A DNA stretch of 64,000 nt, from NCBI GenBank assembly GCA_020845575.1, contig JADLFL010000076.1, positions 62,001-126,000 of the forward strand, in the 5' to 3' direction. This document shows, one piece after another, positions 18,558 to 28,979 of the stretch. Source of the DNA: Acidobacteriota bacterium. GTDB lineage: Bacteria > Acidobacteriota > Vicinamibacteria > Vicinamibacterales > Vicinamibacteraceae. The translations under genes were made by a program, and so were the position numbers. The notes under the pieces are model-generated. The model made no database searches. It was not told the origin of the DNA and was given only the letters and a program-made list of their open reading frames with translations. Within the stretch, counting starts at the first letter, position 1; each line of letters starts with the position of its first letter.

Positions 18558-20698
18558 GGCCGTGCCCACATGGCGAGTTCGTCGACGGACCAGTACCACC
18601 GCTCGGCACGACCCGTCTGTCGCAACACGAGCGCGACCGACTGATTCGGCGGCAGCGCGAAGGTCAGCACGGGCCGTTCCGGCGCGCGGCGAATCGCCGC
18701 GCCGAGGGGCGCGAGGACATTCTCGTCGTGGAGGACGTGGACCGTACCTGTCGCGTCGTGCGATTCGATGCGCAGGTGCCGTGGATAGTCGCGCAGGCTC
18801 GCGTTGCCGAGCGTGATGTCGACGCGCGCCACATCCTGCGTGGCAGCGAAGCGCAGGACGATCGACTCGCTGCCATCCTGCGGCCGCCCCGACAGCCAGC
18901 GCGTCGCGGGATCGCCGTCGACGGCGCGCTCGACGCCCGTTCCGCTCGGCGACGCCGCAATCGTGAAGGCCGTTGACGGGATCCGTCGTCCGATCTCGAG
19001 TTCCGCGGCAGGTGGCAGCGGTGCAAGACGCAGGACGTGCACGCCACCCTCGCGAAGGGTCGACGTCACGAGTGCCGACGCCTGCAGTGCTGCCAACGTG
19101 GACATCCCGAACGCGTTGTCGACAAAGCGCGAGGGACGAACCACGACGTGACTCACGCCGAGCGACTGGAGCATCGGCAGGATCTCGGCCTGCCGGCCGT
19201 CGTACGAGAGTGGAGAGGCCGATCCGCCGAGCCACGCCTGGAGCGGCGTCTCGATGCGGGTCAATCCGTTGATGACGGGATGCCGATGGAGGAGCGCACC
19301 GTACTGTGCCCACAAACCGAAGTTGACGCGTCCCGGGGATCCGATCGGCACTTCGAGTACCGCGCCTGCCGGCTCGTGCGCCAGCCACTCGTACGCTCGC
19401 CGATCCTCGTCCGGCAGTACCGGCATGCCCGCTGTGAACGCACGCACGGTCGGTGTGCCTTCGAACACGATGACCGCGGCGAGCACCGCGACGATCGCCA
19501 CGACCATGCGACGCGAACGACCGGTCGTCAGACGTGCGACGCCGATGGACGCAAGCATGGTGGTCGCCAGCAGCGTCAGGGCGCCGAAGCGTGCCGGGGC
19601 GCGAATGACATGGAAGAGCGGGACCCACTCGGCGACCATCGCGTACGCCGACGGAATGGGCAGGCGCGTGCCCCACGCTCGGGGCTCCGGGCCAAGCGAC
19701 AGCAGCAGGGCCGCGAGCGCCACGGCGACCAACAGGCCTCGCATGCCCCACGAGATGCGATGCGCGCCGATCCAGCGGCGCGGCAGCGGTACCAGCGACA
19801 GGATCGCGAGAAGAGACACCGTCACGCCGGGAAAGAGCCGGCCTTCGGGTTGCGTCACGCCTGGCAGCCACCCGGCCGTGCGCATGTCGTCTGGCACATC
19901 GAGATAGGCGCCGAGGTCCGCCGAGTTGTGGTGGATCTCGGATGTTGCCGGTGCGCGATCGTTCCAGACGCGTCCGTACGCACCGATCGCCGGTGCCACG
20001 ATCGCGATCCCGATGGTGGCGGCGGCTCCGATGGGCAGCAGGGCGCGCCGAGACGGGAGGGCTCCCGACGCGAAGTGCCACACCGTGACGATGACGGCCG
20101 CGAGTGCGAGCTGGAACGCCGCGTACCCGTACGACAGGGCCTGGAGCACCGCCGCGCACACCAACACCGCGATCATCGTCGGCGTCCGTTGCCGCAGCAG
20201 ACGCAGGAGGGCCCACATCGCGACGGCGGTCCATCCGATCCACTGCACCTGGAGATGCCCGGCCTGCGCCACGCGATAGGGCAGCATGACGAAGGCGACA
20301 GCGGCGATCGCGGCGGCCGCGCGTGAACCCGTGCAGTCGCGTGCGAGCAGGTACGCGCCGATGGCGCTCACGACGTATGCGAGGAGGAACGCGACGTTGT
20401 ACGTCAGCGTGAGGCTGCCGCCCAGCCACAGAATCGGCGCGACCAACACCGCGACGCCGAGCAGGTTCTCCGAGTAGGCGAGGACGTCGCGATACGGATG
20501 GAACGCGGGCGGTGTCCAGAAGCCGGCGAGTCCGTGCGGAATGCGGTCGGCGGCCCACGCGAGCGCCCACCCGCTGATACTCGCGTCGGTACCGGCCTGC
20601 AGCACGTATCGATCGAGCTGCCGGCCGAGCGGCCACGTCGCGACGACGGCGAGCACGATGGCCGCCATCACCACGCCGCACACTTCTCGCGTCGACAC
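18554..20698 (-). CDS. large polytopic membrane protein with C-terminal F5/8-type (discoidin-like) domain
   Basis: About 714 residues: roughly ten or more transmembrane helices up to residue 450, then a soluble region. The membrane part looks like GT-C glycosyltransferases or YfhO-like proteins ([20 protein letters not shown], a loop with [16 protein letters not shown], then [11 protein letters not shown]). The C-terminal 150 residues ([32 protein letters not shown]) resemble an F5/8 type C carbohydrate-binding fold. It probably handles lipid-linked sugars at the outer face. I chose the GTG at 20698; the ATG at 20668 (704 residues) is nearly as likely. The start is only 12 bp from the divergent gene at 20711. 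Confidence 0.8.
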   Translation of the reverse strand: MSTREVCGVVMAAIVLAVVATWPLGRQLDRYVLQAGTDASISGWALAWAADRIPHGLAGFWTPPAFHPYRDVLAYSENLLGVAVLVAPILWLGGSLTLTYNVAFLLAYVVSAIGAYLLARDCTGSRAAAAIAAVAFVMLPYRVAQAGHLQVQWIGWTAVAMWALLRLLRQRTPTMIAVLVCAAVLQALSYGYAAFQLALAAVIVTVWHFASGALPSRRALLPIGAAATIGIAIVAPAIGAYGRVWNDRAPATSEIHHNSADLGAYLDVPDDMRTAGWLPGVTQPEGRLFPGVTVSLLAILSLVPLPRRWIGAHRISWGMRGLLVAVALAALLLSLGPEPRAWGTRLPIPSAYAMVAEWVPLFHVIRAPARFGALTLLATTMLASIGVARLTTGRSRRMVVAIVAVLAAVIVFEGTPTVRAFTAGMPVLPDEDRRAYEWLAHEPAGAVLEVPIGSPGRVNFGLWAQYGALLHRHPVINGLTRIETPLQAWLGGSASPLSYDGRQAEILPMLQSLGVSHVVVRPSRFVDNAFGMSTLAALQASALVTSTLREGGVHVLRLAPLPPAAELEIGRRIPSTAFTIAASPSGTGVERAVDGDPATRWLSGRPQDGSESIVLRFAATQDVARVDITLGNASLRDYPRHLRIESHDATGTVHVLHDENVLAPLGAAIRRAPERPVLTFALPPNQSVALVLRQTGRAERWYWSVDELAMWARP

Positions 20699-20710
20699 TG
20701 CCGATACTAT

Positions 20711-22228
20711 ATGCGCTCGATGCCTGCTGTCAGCGAACCGGCCGTCGTCATCGGTGCGGGCCCCGCGGGCCTCACCGCGGCTCATCGACTCACGGCCGAC
20801 GGCCGGCCCGTCGTCGTGCTGGAGGCCGATCCCGAGTACGTGGGCGGCATCTCGCGAACGGTCCGCTACAAGGACGTCAGGTTCGACATCGGCGGACACA
20901 GGTTCTTCTCGAAATCACCGGAAATCGAGACATTCTGGCGCGAGATGCTCGGCGACGACCTGCTCGTGCGCTCGCGTGAATCGCGCATCTTCTACAGGCG
21001 GCGATTCTTCCAGTACCCACTGCGTCCGGGAGATGCGTTGCGCAAGCTCGGTCCCATCGAGGCGCTGCGCTGCGTGTCGTCCTATTGTCTGGCCCGCGTC
21101 GCTCCCGCGCGCCCCGTCGTCAGCTTCCAGGACTGGGTCACCAACGAGTTCGGCCATCGGCTCTTCGAGATCTTCTTCAAGACGTACACCGAGAAGGTCT
21201 GGGGGATGGATTGTCGCGACGTGTCGGCGGACTGGGCGGCGCAGCGCATCCAGGGCCTGTCGCTCGGATCCGCGATCGTCGACGCGGTGCGGTCCGCGCG
21301 ACAGCGCGGCAACGGGCCGATCAAGACGCTGACACGGACCTTCCTCTATCCGCGGCTCGGGCCCGGGATGATGTGGGACGCGTGCGCGGCCGCCGTCCGG
21401 CGCCAGGGTGGCCAGATCCGTCTCGGGCGGCGCGTCACGGAGTGCCGCTGCGACGATGAGGGCACGTGGCACGTGACGCACGTCGGTACCGATGGCAGCG
21501 AGGAGACGACCACGGGGCGCCACGTGATCTCGTCGGCGCCGCTGCGAGAGCTCGTGGCGGCGCTGCGTCCGGCGATCGACCCCGAGACGCTCGACGCGGC
21601 ATCGAAGCTCCGCTATCGCGACTTCCTCATCGTGGCGCTCCTCGCGCGCGGTGGCACGCCGCTGACCGACCAGTGGATCTACGTCCACGATCCCGACGTG
21701 CGCGTGGGGCGCGTCCAGAACTTCCGCGCGTGGTCGGAGGACATGGTGCCCGACCCGTCGCTGGCGTCGTACGGACTCGAATATTTCTGCAGCGAAGGCG
21801 ACGACATCTGGACGCGATCGGACGAGCAGTTGCGCGCGCTCGCGGCATCGGAGCTCGCGCACATCGGCCTCGCGGCGCCAGACGACATCGTCGACGCGTG
21901 CATCATCAGGCAACCGAAGGCTTACCCGATTTACGACGATGCGTACAGGGCGCAGCTCGAACGGATCCGCGCGACACTGCAGGAGAGGTTCCCGACGCTG
22001 CAGGTCATCGGGCGCAACGGCATGCACCGCTACAACAACCAGGATCACGCGATGATGACGGCCATGCTCGCGGCGGAGAACATCCGTGAAGGTCGCATCC
22101 GCTACGACGTCTGGCGCGTGAACAACGACGCCGAGTATGTCGAGGGCCCTGGCGCGATCGCCGACGATGGTGGCCGCCAGGTACCGGAGCGGCTGCCGCT
22201 GGCCGCGCGGACGCGGCAGCAGACATGA
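20711..22228 (+). CDS. FAD-dependent amine-oxidase-like / UDP-galactopyranose-mutase-like flavoprotein
   Basis: This protein of about 505 residues begins with an FAD-binding Rossmann motif, [16 protein letters not shown], and [17 protein letters not shown]. It continues with the motif [14 protein letters not shown] that is typical of NAD(P)/FAD oxidoreductases in polysaccharide loci, and ends with [23 protein letters not shown]-galactopyranose mutase relatives share this architecture, so it may isomerise or oxidise a nucleotide sugar or polyprenyl substrate. An in-frame ATG at 20720 is an alternative start. It opens the plus-strand half of the glycan locus and couples by ATGA to the next gene. 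Confidence 0.85.
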   Translation: MRSMPAVSEPAVVIGAGPAGLTAAHRLTADGRPVVVLEADPEYVGGISRTVRYKDVRFDIGGHRFFSKSPEIETFWREMLGDDLLVRSRESRIFYRRRFFQYPLRPGDALRKLGPIEALRCVSSYCLARVAPARPVVSFQDWVTNEFGHRLFEIFFKTYTEKVWGMDCRDVSADWAAQRIQGLSLGSAIVDAVRSARQRGNGPIKTLTRTFLYPRLGPGMMWDACAAAVRRQGGQIRLGRRVTECRCDDEGTWHVTHVGTDGSEETTTGRHVISSAPLRELVAALRPAIDPETLDAASKLRYRDFLIVALLARGGTPLTDQWIYVHDPDVRVGRVQNFRAWSEDMVPDPSLASYGLEYFCSEGDDIWTRSDEQLRALAASELAHIGLAAPDDIVDACIIRQPKAYPIYDDAYRAQLERIRATLQERFPTLQVIGRNGMHRYNNQDHAMMTAMLAAENIREGRIRYDVWRVNNDAEYVEGPGAIADDGGRQVPERLPLAARTRQQT

Positions 22229-23721
22229 CGATCGGGGATCGCCTGGAGGCGCGCCTGCGTCGCCACGTCGTGAGTCGCGCCGGCGCGCGCTGGGCCCGTA
22301 TGGAGTCGACGGTGGCCGTCGCCGCCATCGCCCGGCAGGAACGCGCCATTCCGTACTGGCCGCTCGACAGGATTCGCGCGCTGCAGCAGCAACGGCTGCG
22401 CACGCTGGTCGTCCATGCGCGCGACACCGTGCCCTTCTACCGGCACGCGTTGCGGGAGCGCGGCGTCGACGTCGGGGACGTTCGCACCGAAGCCGACCTG
22501 GCTCGCCTGCCCGCGATCGACGGGACGACCCTCGCGCGCGACCCGATGCCGTTCGTGTCAGAGCCCTTCGTGGCGGAGGGGCGCGAGGTCTTCAAGACCA
22601 GCGGGTCCTCGTCGGGCTTGCGCAAGCCCGTTTTCTGGGACTATCCGTCGCTGCTGCTCCGCCCGGCCAGGGGAGAACGCGACCGCGTGGTGATCGCGCG
22701 TCTCGCCGAAGAGCCGTGGACCGACGTGATCGTCCGCGAGTTCCTCACCACGGAGTGGCGCCACTCGCTGGCGCGCTGGGGTGGCGTGCGCACGCAGGGA
22801 CACCAGCGCCTGCTGATCCTGCCGAGCGATTTCTCGAGCCGCACGCAGCGCGCCATCTACAGCGAGCGCACCGTCATTCCGCAGCGTCCCGTGCACTACC
22901 ACCACCTGCCGCCATCGGCGCCGTTCGAGGTCGCCGCGGCGCACCTGCGCGCGATCCGTCCGCGCGTGGTGTTCTCGTTCGGATCCTACGTCGATCAGTT
23001 CCTCCACTTTCTCGATGCGTCAGGCGGCGACGTACCCATGCCTCGCGTGTGGGTGTACCTCGGCGATCGCATCTCGCCTGGCGGACGTGAACTGGCCGAC
23101 ACGCTCGGCTGTCGGCTCTACTCCGTGTACAGCGCGATGGAAGCGGGGACCATCGGATTCCAGTGTGAACGCCGCCAGGGCTTTCACCTCAACATCGACC
23201 TCTGCGCCGTCCGCATCGTCGATGACGATGGGCGACAGGTGCCTGATGGAGAGACGGGAGACATCGTGATCTCGCCGCTGGACAACCGCGCGATGGTGCT
23301 GCTCAACTACCGCGTCGGCGATCGCGGCGCCATCGCGCGTGAGCCGTGCGCCTGCGGCCGCACGCTGCCGCTGCTCGAACGCATGGACGGCAGGCGATCC
23401 GAGATCATCAGACTTGCCGATGGCCGCGAACTGTCGTCGCTCGCGATCGAGGCGGCCTTCAGCGCGGAACTGCGGCGCACCGTGCAGGCGCAGCTCGAAC
23501 AGGTGGCCGACGGACACCTGCGCTGGCGCGTCGTGCCGTACCGCGGCGTCGAACACGACCAGGTGCGCGCCGCGCTCGTGGCGCGCGGCCGCTACGCGCT
23601 CGGCGCCGATACGCGACTCGACGTGGAGATCCTCGACGAGATTCCCAGGACCAGTGCCGGCAAGTTCGTGCGCGTGCGCACGTCGCCCATCGCGCCGGTG
23701 GGACCAGGCGATGGCCGCTGA
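22225..23721 (+). CDS. CapK/PaaK-like adenylate-forming ligase
   Basis: This 498-residue protein belongs to the phenylacetate-CoA-ligase-like branch found in capsule and exopolysaccharide loci. It shows the phosphate loop [17 protein letters not shown] near residue 130, [17 protein letters not shown] near 295, and a C-terminal GDRGAI then [16 protein letters not shown] as in PaaK hinge regions, ending PRTSAGKFV with the catalytic-type Lys. It should activate a carboxylic acid as an adenylate or thioester for transfer to the glycan; the acid is unknown. The start ATG overlaps the previous stop (22225-22228) and the end overlaps the next gene by 11 bases. Confidence 0.88.
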   Translation: MTIGDRLEARLRRHVVSRAGARWARMESTVAVAAIARQERAIPYWPLDRIRALQQQRLRTLVVHARDTVPFYRHALRERGVDVGDVRTEADLARLPAIDGTTLARDPMPFVSEPFVAEGREVFKTSGSSSGLRKPVFWDYPSLLLRPARGERDRVVIARLAEEPWTDVIVREFLTTEWRHSLARWGGVRTQGHQRLLILPSDFSSRTQRAIYSERTVIPQRPVHYHHLPPSAPFEVAAAHLRAIRPRVVFSFGSYVDQFLHFLDASGGDVPMPRVWVYLGDRISPGGRELADTLGCRLYSVYSAMEAGTIGFQCERRQGFHLNIDLCAVRIVDDDGRQVPDGETGDIVISPLDNRAMVLLNYRVGDRGAIAREPCACGRTLPLLERMDGRRSEIIRLADGRELSSLAIEAAFSAELRRTVQAQLEQVADGHLRWRVVPYRGVEHDQVRAALVARGRYALGADTRLDVEILDEIPRTSAGKFVRVRTSPIAPVGPGDGR

Positions 23722-24508
23722 GCCCGTGGCCTCGCCATCGTCTGCGGCGTACTGGGACGAGGTTGGCGAGGCGTGGACGGGCGGACACGCCGACGCGCTC
23801 TGGCGCGCGTACTGCGATCGACGCAACGGCGCGTTGATCGCGCGCTGGATGGGCAGGACGACCGGGCGGGCCCTCAAGACCGACAGCTTCGACGAGGCGG
23901 TGGCCGACGGCGTGTATGACGTTCTGCGCGAACGCGCGACGCGCGTGACAGCGATCGATGTGTCCGCCACGATCCTGCGCGCGGCGCGCGCGCGCCACGG
24001 CGACCTGGCCACGGCCCTTGCCGATGTGCGGCGCCTGCCGTATGCCGACGGAGCGTTCGACGCCGTGGTGTCCATCTCGACGCTCGATCACTTCGACTCG
24101 GTCGACGCGATCCGCCTCGCACTCGGGGAACTGGCGCGCGTGCTCCGCAGCGGCGGCGGGCTGCTCGTCACGCTGGACAACCCCATGCATCCGACCGTGG
24201 CGTTGCGCAACAGACTGCCGTTCGATCTGCTGCACCGCATGGGCATCGTGCCGTATCGCGTCGGCGCGACGTGCGGCGGCGCGGCGCTGCGCCGGCTGAT
24301 CACGGCCGCCGGGCTGGACGTGCGCGAACTGACGTGGGTGGAGCACTGTCCTCGATGGCTCGCCGTTCGCGCAGGACGGAAGCTCGGGCGACCCACACCG
24401 TATGCCGCCACGTTCATGCGCGTGCTCGAACGGTTCGAGACGCTCGAACGCTTGCCGCTCCGCTCGCTCACGGGGCACTACGTCGCTGCGTGGGCGGTCA
24501 AACCGTGA
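23711..24508 (+). CDS. class I SAM-dependent methyltransferase
   Basis: This 265-residue protein has a Methyltransf_11-type core: TAIDVSATILRAARARHG (motif I region is degenerate because the usual GxGxG precedes as FDEAVADGVYDVLRERAT), LADVRRLPYADGAFDAVVSI and DHFDSVDAIRLALGELARVL with RSGGGLLVTLDN. Tailoring of the glycan or its precursor is the likely job given its place between the CapK-like ligase and the DUF218 fusion. It overlaps both neighbours (11 bases upstream; GTGA at 24505-24508 downstream), so the four genes form one translationally coupled unit. Confidence 0.88.
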   Translation: MAAEPVASPSSAAYWDEVGEAWTGGHADALWRAYCDRRNGALIARWMGRTTGRALKTDSFDEAVADGVYDVLRERATRVTAIDVSATILRAARARHGDLATALADVRRLPYADGAFDAVVSISTLDHFDSVDAIRLALGELARVLRSGGGLLVTLDNPMHPTVALRNRLPFDLLHRMGIVPYRVGATCGGAALRRLITAAGLDVRELTWVEHCPRWLAVRAGRKLGRPTPYAATFMRVLERFETLERLPLRSLTGHYVAAWAVKP

Positions 24509-26625
24509 CAGTGACTGTCGTGCTCGCGTACGCCCTCGCGATCGCCGCCGCCGTGCTCATGCTGCTTGCGGTCGTGACGCTGCGGCGCATCGTCGCAGCG
24601 AGCCGTCGGGACGGCGAACCGCGTCCGGCCGACGCGATCCTCGTCTTCGGCGGCGGCGTGCGCCCCGAAGGGCCGAGCCTCACCGTGCGTACGCGCGTCG
24701 ACCACGCGGCGCGCCTCTACGACGCGGGGCTTGCACCGCTCGTGTTCTGCAGCGGCGGCTGCGAAGGGGCGCTCTCTGAAGCGCGCGTCATGCGGGGGCT
24801 GCTGATCGAGCACGGCGTACCTGCCGATGCGGTGATTCCTGACGACCACGGTCTCTCCACGCGTCTCGCCTTGGAGTCGGCAAGGCGCATGGGCCGCGGC
24901 CGATGGCACCGGATCATCCTCGTCAGCTCGCCGCATCACCTGCATCGCGCGGAGTTGGAAGCGTGCCGGCAGGGGCTGACCGTCGACACCGTGGCCGCCA
25001 GGCGCCGCGGGCGTTCGACGTGGCGGCATGTCGTGTTCGACATCCGGCAGCACGTGCGTGAAGTGCTGGCGGTGTGGGGCTACGCGCTGACGGCGCTGCC
25101 GGGCGATCGCGTGAACGAGTGGTTACCCATTCGCGTGGCGCGCCAGATCGGGGCTCGCCTGGCGTACCTGTTCGGCGGTGCCGACGCCGTGGCCGCGGCC
25201 AGCGTCGCGATCGGTGCCGCCATCAAGGCGCGCGTGGCCGACGTGCTCGACACGCAGTCGGTCCACACGCCGGCGTCAGGGCTCCACTGGCCGGCGGCCG
25301 GGCGCGTGGGTCATCACTTCGGCATGCGTCACGGCCGGCTGCACGGCGGCGTCGATCTGCGTGCCGCGCAGGGGACTCCCGTACGCGCGGCCGCCGACGG
25401 ACACGTGCTCCTTGCCGACTGGATCGGTCCGTACGGCAATGTCGTGGTGGTGCACCACGGCGGCGGACTCGCCACGTGCTACGCGCATCTCGGCGGATTC
25501 GTGGTGGAGGAGCGCGCGCCTGTCGTCGAGGGCGCACTCCTCGGATTCGTCGGCAGCACGGGGCGCAGTTCCGGGCCGCACCTGCACTTCGAAGTGCGCG
25601 TCCACGGGAGTCCCGTCGACCCGCTCGTCTACCTGCCCGACACGGTGCCGTACGAGCCGCGCCGCCAGGGACAGCACAATGCCGTGTGGGCCGAGAGCAT
25701 CTACCTGCGCGGTCACGATCCGAAGAAGCCGCGCAGGGTCCTGAACGACGGCGAGTTCCAGGCGCTCGCTCGTCGTCTCGAGGCGAACGACATCCGCTAC
25801 GTCTACCTGTTCGCCGGACCGTACGATGGGCATGGCGGCGTGCCCGCCTATGCGATGTCGGAGACGGCACGTGCGTCTGTGCGGAGACTGCGGCAACTCG
25901 TGCCGGATGTCGTGCTGCTGCCATGGGTGGGAGGGTTGCAGCACAGGACCGTGCATCTCGAAGATCCACAGTGGGTCGCACGCGCGATCGAGGAGACGGC
26001 GCGTCTGGTCGAGACGCTGGACGTGCCGGGCGTACACGTCGACTTCGAGTTCATCGTTCCGGAGGCGACATACGTGCGGCGGGAGCGCAATCTGCCCGAC
26101 ACCAACGAGGGGTTGCACGAGTACGGTGCCAGACACGTCGCGTTCACGCGTGCACTGCGCGAGCGCCTGCCGCAGGCGTTCCTCTCGGTCGTGATCCCGT
26201 CGACGTCCGGCCACGTGCGACCGTGGAAGCAGAAGCACAGCGTGGAGGAAGCCGCGACGCTGGCGACGCTCGTCGATCAGATCGCGCTGATGCACTACGA
26301 CACGTCGATTGCCGATCGGGCCGTGTTCGCGGCGAGTCTCGACGAGCAGTTGCGGCATGTCGCCGACTGGAGAGCGCGCTCCGCCTCAGCACGCACGCAG
26401 TTCCTGCTGGCGGTGGGGACGTTCGTCAACGCCAGGCCTCTTCGTCACCATCGTCATCTCGACGTCGAGGGGCTGGAGCACTACCTTCCGGCGATCGATG
26501 CCGCGATCGCGCGGACGCAGCGGGACGTCCGCCTGGTCGACGGCCTGGCCGTCTACTGCGACTGGACGACGAAGGATGTGGATTGGCGGCGCTTCAGACG
26601 GCTGTGGACGGCAGGTGCGCACTGA
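24505..26625 (+). CDS. three-domain fusion: membrane-anchored DUF218 (YdcF/SanA) - M23 peptidase - TIM-barrel hydrolase-like
   Basis: About 706 residues. An N-terminal transmembrane helix (about 1-27) leads to a DUF218 domain (about 42-175: DAILVFGGGVRPEG, FCSGGCEGALSEA, SSPHHLHRAELE). Then comes an M23/LytM endopeptidase (about 255-375) with HHFGMRHGRLHGGVDLR carrying His271 and Asp, and the HLH pair His359/His361. The last 300 residues read like a glycoside-hydrolase TIM barrel (GVHVDFEFIVPEA with Asp513 and Glu, LMHYDTSIAD, GLAVYCDWTTKD). It should act on envelope glycan or peptidoglycan outside the membrane. I do not know a named family with this order. The GTG at 24505 overlaps the methyltransferase stop. 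Confidence 0.82.
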   Translation: MTVTVVLAYALAIAAAVLMLLAVVTLRRIVAASRRDGEPRPADAILVFGGGVRPEGPSLTVRTRVDHAARLYDAGLAPLVFCSGGCEGALSEARVMRGLLIEHGVPADAVIPDDHGLSTRLALESARRMGRGRWHRIILVSSPHHLHRAELEACRQGLTVDTVAARRRGRSTWRHVVFDIRQHVREVLAVWGYALTALPGDRVNEWLPIRVARQIGARLAYLFGGADAVAAASVAIGAAIKARVADVLDTQSVHTPASGLHWPAAGRVGHHFGMRHGRLHGGVDLRAAQGTPVRAAADGHVLLADWIGPYGNVVVVHHGGGLATCYAHLGGFVVEERAPVVEGALLGFVGSTGRSSGPHLHFEVRVHGSPVDPLVYLPDTVPYEPRRQGQHNAVWAESIYLRGHDPKKPRRVLNDGEFQALARRLEANDIRYVYLFAGPYDGHGGVPAYAMSETARASVRRLRQLVPDVVLLPWVGGLQHRTVHLEDPQWVARAIEETARLVETLDVPGVHVDFEFIVPEATYVRRERNLPDTNEGLHEYGARHVAFTRALRERLPQAFLSVVIPSTSGHVRPWKQKHSVEEAATLATLVDQIALMHYDTSIADRAVFAASLDEQLRHVADWRARSASARTQFLLAVGTFVNARPLRHHRHLDVEGLEHYLPAIDAAIARTQRDVRLVDGLAVYCDWTTKDVDWRRFRRLWTAGAH

Positions 26626-26631
26626 CGCCGG

Positions 26632-27852
26632 TCACCGCCATGCGCGCGCGATGAGCCAGGGGGCAAGCGCGCCCATCAGCGACTCCGGGATCCACTCACG
26701 ACGATACGCTTCGAGTCCGAGCCCGCGCACGCGCCCCATGAGTGTCGGGTGAGCGGCGGCTTCCGCGACACGCGCGTGCCTGGCGAGTGACTCGGCTTCC
26801 GCCACCGCACGCACCGTGGTGCCCTGACGGCCCGCTTCGTCGAGGAACCGTCCCACCCAGCGTCGAACCGGCATGTCGATGATGGGGCCGATCCGGTTCG
26901 CGGGCACACCGGCGAACTCCAGCGTGCCGCCGAGTACACCGCCGCAGTTGCTCACGAAGTCGGGCACCGACAGGATGCCGCGCGCGTCGAGCGCCGCCTC
27001 GGCATCGTCGGTGAGCGGGTTGTTGGCGCCGGGACAGATGACGCGGGCCGACACCCGATCGAGCGTTGCGACATCGATCCCGTGCCGTCGTGCGCATGGC
27101 AGCAGGACGTCGGCTGGCGCGTCGAACAACGCGTCTCGCGGCAGGACGCCCGGCGTGTCGAGCACGAAGCGACTGCCGGCAGCCGCCGCGCGCGCGGTCA
27201 GGTCGTCGACATCGAGGCCGTCGGCGTCGACGAGCGCTCCATGCGACGTGGAGACCGCGACCACTCGCCCGCCGCGTTCGGCGACCATCCGCGCGGCGGC
27301 GCCGCCGACCTTGCCGAACCCCTCGATGGCGACGCGGCACGCCGGCCAGCAGAGTCCTCGTCGCGCGACGAGGACGTCCCCGGCCGCGAGGCAGGATCGT
27401 GCCGTGTGATCGCCGGACCGACCGGCCCGCCAGTCGCGCGCCCGCATGGGGATGCCGACCGCCTGCATCATCGTCCTGATGGCGGTGGCGTCGGTGCCCA
27501 GGTCGGCGTCGGGGATGTAGCGGCGTTCGCGGAGCAGAGGCTCTACGGCCCGCGCGAACGTCTCCAGGCGTCGGCGCCGCTGGTCCGGTGGGGCGTCGGG
27601 ATCGCCTACCACTCCGGCCTTGGCACCGCCCTGGGGTAGACCGAGGAGACCATACTTCAGCGTCATCGCCCGCGCGGCGTCGCGCATCTCGGGTTCGCTC
27701 AGATCGGCAACGAGCCGCAGCCCGCCGCGCGCGCGCCCCTCCACCGTGGAGTCGATGGCCACGAAACCCAGCAGTTCTCCGTCCCGATCGACGCGCCAGG
27801 ACACGGGAGCGGGCGGCGAGCCATGAACGATGGTGGTAGAGGGAGCCGCCAC
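26632..27852 (-). CDS. Glu/Leu/Phe/Val dehydrogenase family protein
   Basis: This 406-residue protein is an amino-acid dehydrogenase homologue. The N-terminal domain shows RGGLRLV, MTLKYGLLGLPQGGAKAG with the substrate-binding and catalytic lysines, and IPDADLGTD; the NAD domain has EGFGKVGGAAARMVAERG; ICPGANNPLTDDAE and LSVPDFVSNCGGVLG follow. The GRSGDHTARSC stretch is unlike the usual TGRGV segment, so substrate and activity are uncertain. The start is a GTG at 27852 without a clear ribosome site. It converges on the glycan operon with a 6-bp gap; a functional link is unproven. Confidence 0.85.
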   Translation of the reverse strand: MAAPSTTIVHGSPPAPVSWRVDRDGELLGFVAIDSTVEGRARGGLRLVADLSEPEMRDAARAMTLKYGLLGLPQGGAKAGVVGDPDAPPDQRRRRLETFARAVEPLLRERRYIPDADLGTDATAIRTMMQAVGIPMRARDWRAGRSGDHTARSCLAAGDVLVARRGLCWPACRVAIEGFGKVGGAAARMVAERGGRVVAVSTSHGALVDADGLDVDDLTARAAAAGSRFVLDTPGVLPRDALFDAPADVLLPCARRHGIDVATLDRVSARVICPGANNPLTDDAEAALDARGILSVPDFVSNCGGVLGGTLEFAGVPANRIGPIIDMPVRRWVGRFLDEAGRQGTTVRAVAEAESLARHARVAEAAAHPTLMGRVRGLGLEAYRREWIPESLMGALAPWLIARAWR

Positions 27853-27880
27853 GATGCGTCTGGTCTGGCCGGCCGTGCGA

Positions 27881-28849
27881 TCAGCGCTTCGCCGGCGTGA
27901 TCACGATGTTGCGGAATTCGACGGGGCCGTGATCGCCCTGGAAATAGATCGGACCGGGGGCGCCTTCGTCGCTGTCGAGGGCGCCTCCGGTGATGCCCGG
28001 GATCTCACGCTCGCAGATCACGGTCTTCCCGTTCAGCACGTAGGTCAGCGTTCGTCCCACCAGCGTCACGTCCATCGTCTGCCACACGTCGGGCCCCTTG
28101 CCGGCGTCTTCGCTCGGCGCGAGGAAGCCATAGACACCTCCCGTGTGGTGCGACGGCGAGTGCAGGCCCGTCGGGTCGTCGATCTGCAGTTCGTAGCGTC
28201 CGCGCAGGTACACACCGCTGTTCTCGCCCTTCGGCACGCGGAACTCGAGGTGCAGCTTGAAGTCCTCGAACGTCTGCGTGGTGCGGAGGTTGGCGCCGCG
28301 TGCGGCGTTCTTCAACACGCCGTCGGCCGCTGACCATTGGCTATCTCCGCGTCCGAGCGCCTGCCAGCCGTCGAGAGACTTGCCGTCGAACAGGGTGATC
28401 GGCGGACCCCACGCCGCCGGAGCGGGCCGCTTCAGTGCCGGTGCGCGCACGCCCGTGAACGCCTGCGTGCGATCGCCTTCCGTGATGGTGCCGACGAGGC
28501 GATCGCCGTCGAGACGGCCTTCGAGCCTCGTGTCGGCCGTGCCCCACTGCGGCGGAATCGTGAAGCTGAAGGCGCCATCCGCGAAGTCCACCTTCGAGAC
28601 CGGTCGTGCGCTGCCGCCCGTGCCGACGAACTGGCCGACAAGCGTCCGTGTCCCGGAGAGCTCGACTTCCAGCCACGACGGTGCCTTGCGCGGTCCCGCG
28701 TCGACAGTCAGATCCCAGCGTCCGATCAGCGGCGCATGGGGAGGAGGTGTTTGCGCGGACGTCGCCGCGAATCCACCAGCCATGAGCGTCAGCGCACCGG
28801 CGACGGCGGCGCGTGAGAGGTACGTGCGTGCAGGCGTCCAGTCAGCCAT
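27881..28849 (-). CDS. DUF1080 (3-keto-disaccharide hydrolase-like) exported protein
   Basis: This 322-residue protein has a signal peptide (about 1-32, ending TSAQ). A small beta domain (about 40-135, LIGRWDLTVDAG) precedes a concanavalin-like DUF1080 domain (about 145-320) with ITLFDGKSLDGWQALG, FEDFKLHLEFRVPKGENSGV, YELQIDD and GPIYFQGDHGPVEFRNI, all family hallmarks. DUF1080 proteins bind or hydrolyse (3-keto-)glycosides in the periplasm. It stands alone on the minus strand, 28 bp from the dehydrogenase start. Confidence 0.92.
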   Translation of the reverse strand: MADWTPARTYLSRAAVAGALTLMAGGFAATSAQTPPPHAPLIGRWDLTVDAGPRKAPSWLEVELSGTRTLVGQFVGTGGSARPVSKVDFADGAFSFTIPPQWGTADTRLEGRLDGDRLVGTITEGDRTQAFTGVRAPALKRPAPAAWGPPITLFDGKSLDGWQALGRGDSQWSAADGVLKNAARGANLRTTQTFEDFKLHLEFRVPKGENSGVYLRGRYELQIDDPTGLHSPSHHTGGVYGFLAPSEDAGKGPDVWQTMDVTLVGRTLTYVLNGKTVICEREIPGITGGALDSDEGAPGPIYFQGDHGPVEFRNIVITPAKR

Positions 28850-28896
28850 ATCCCCGGCATCCTACGTCAAACCCGTTCTCGGAACATCGCTGACAG

Positions 28897-28920
28897 GCAG
28901 GGGCGACCCTTGTGGCCGCC
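28897..28920. repeat. dispersed hairpin repeat, second copy
   Basis: The 24 bases are the reverse complement of 3742-3765 in the NRPS gene except for one base. Here the copy is intergenic, between the DUF1080 gene and a PIN-domain remnant. Confidence 0.7.
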
Positions 28921-28979
28921 ATCGACAGGACCGCCAACCGTTGCGGGCACCCGCAAGGGATCCCCTGCGACCCGCCCGC

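Noticed and set aside
17571-20681. A very long minus frame that would add over 700 residues to the GT2 enzyme
   Set aside because: The extension is an out-of-frame reading of the membrane protein gene; the ATGA overlap at 18554-18557 sets the real boundary.
26632-27852. Calling the dehydrogenase a specific glutamate or leucine dehydrogenase
   Set aside because: Substrate-site residues are not clear from reading alone and one segment deviates from the family pattern.
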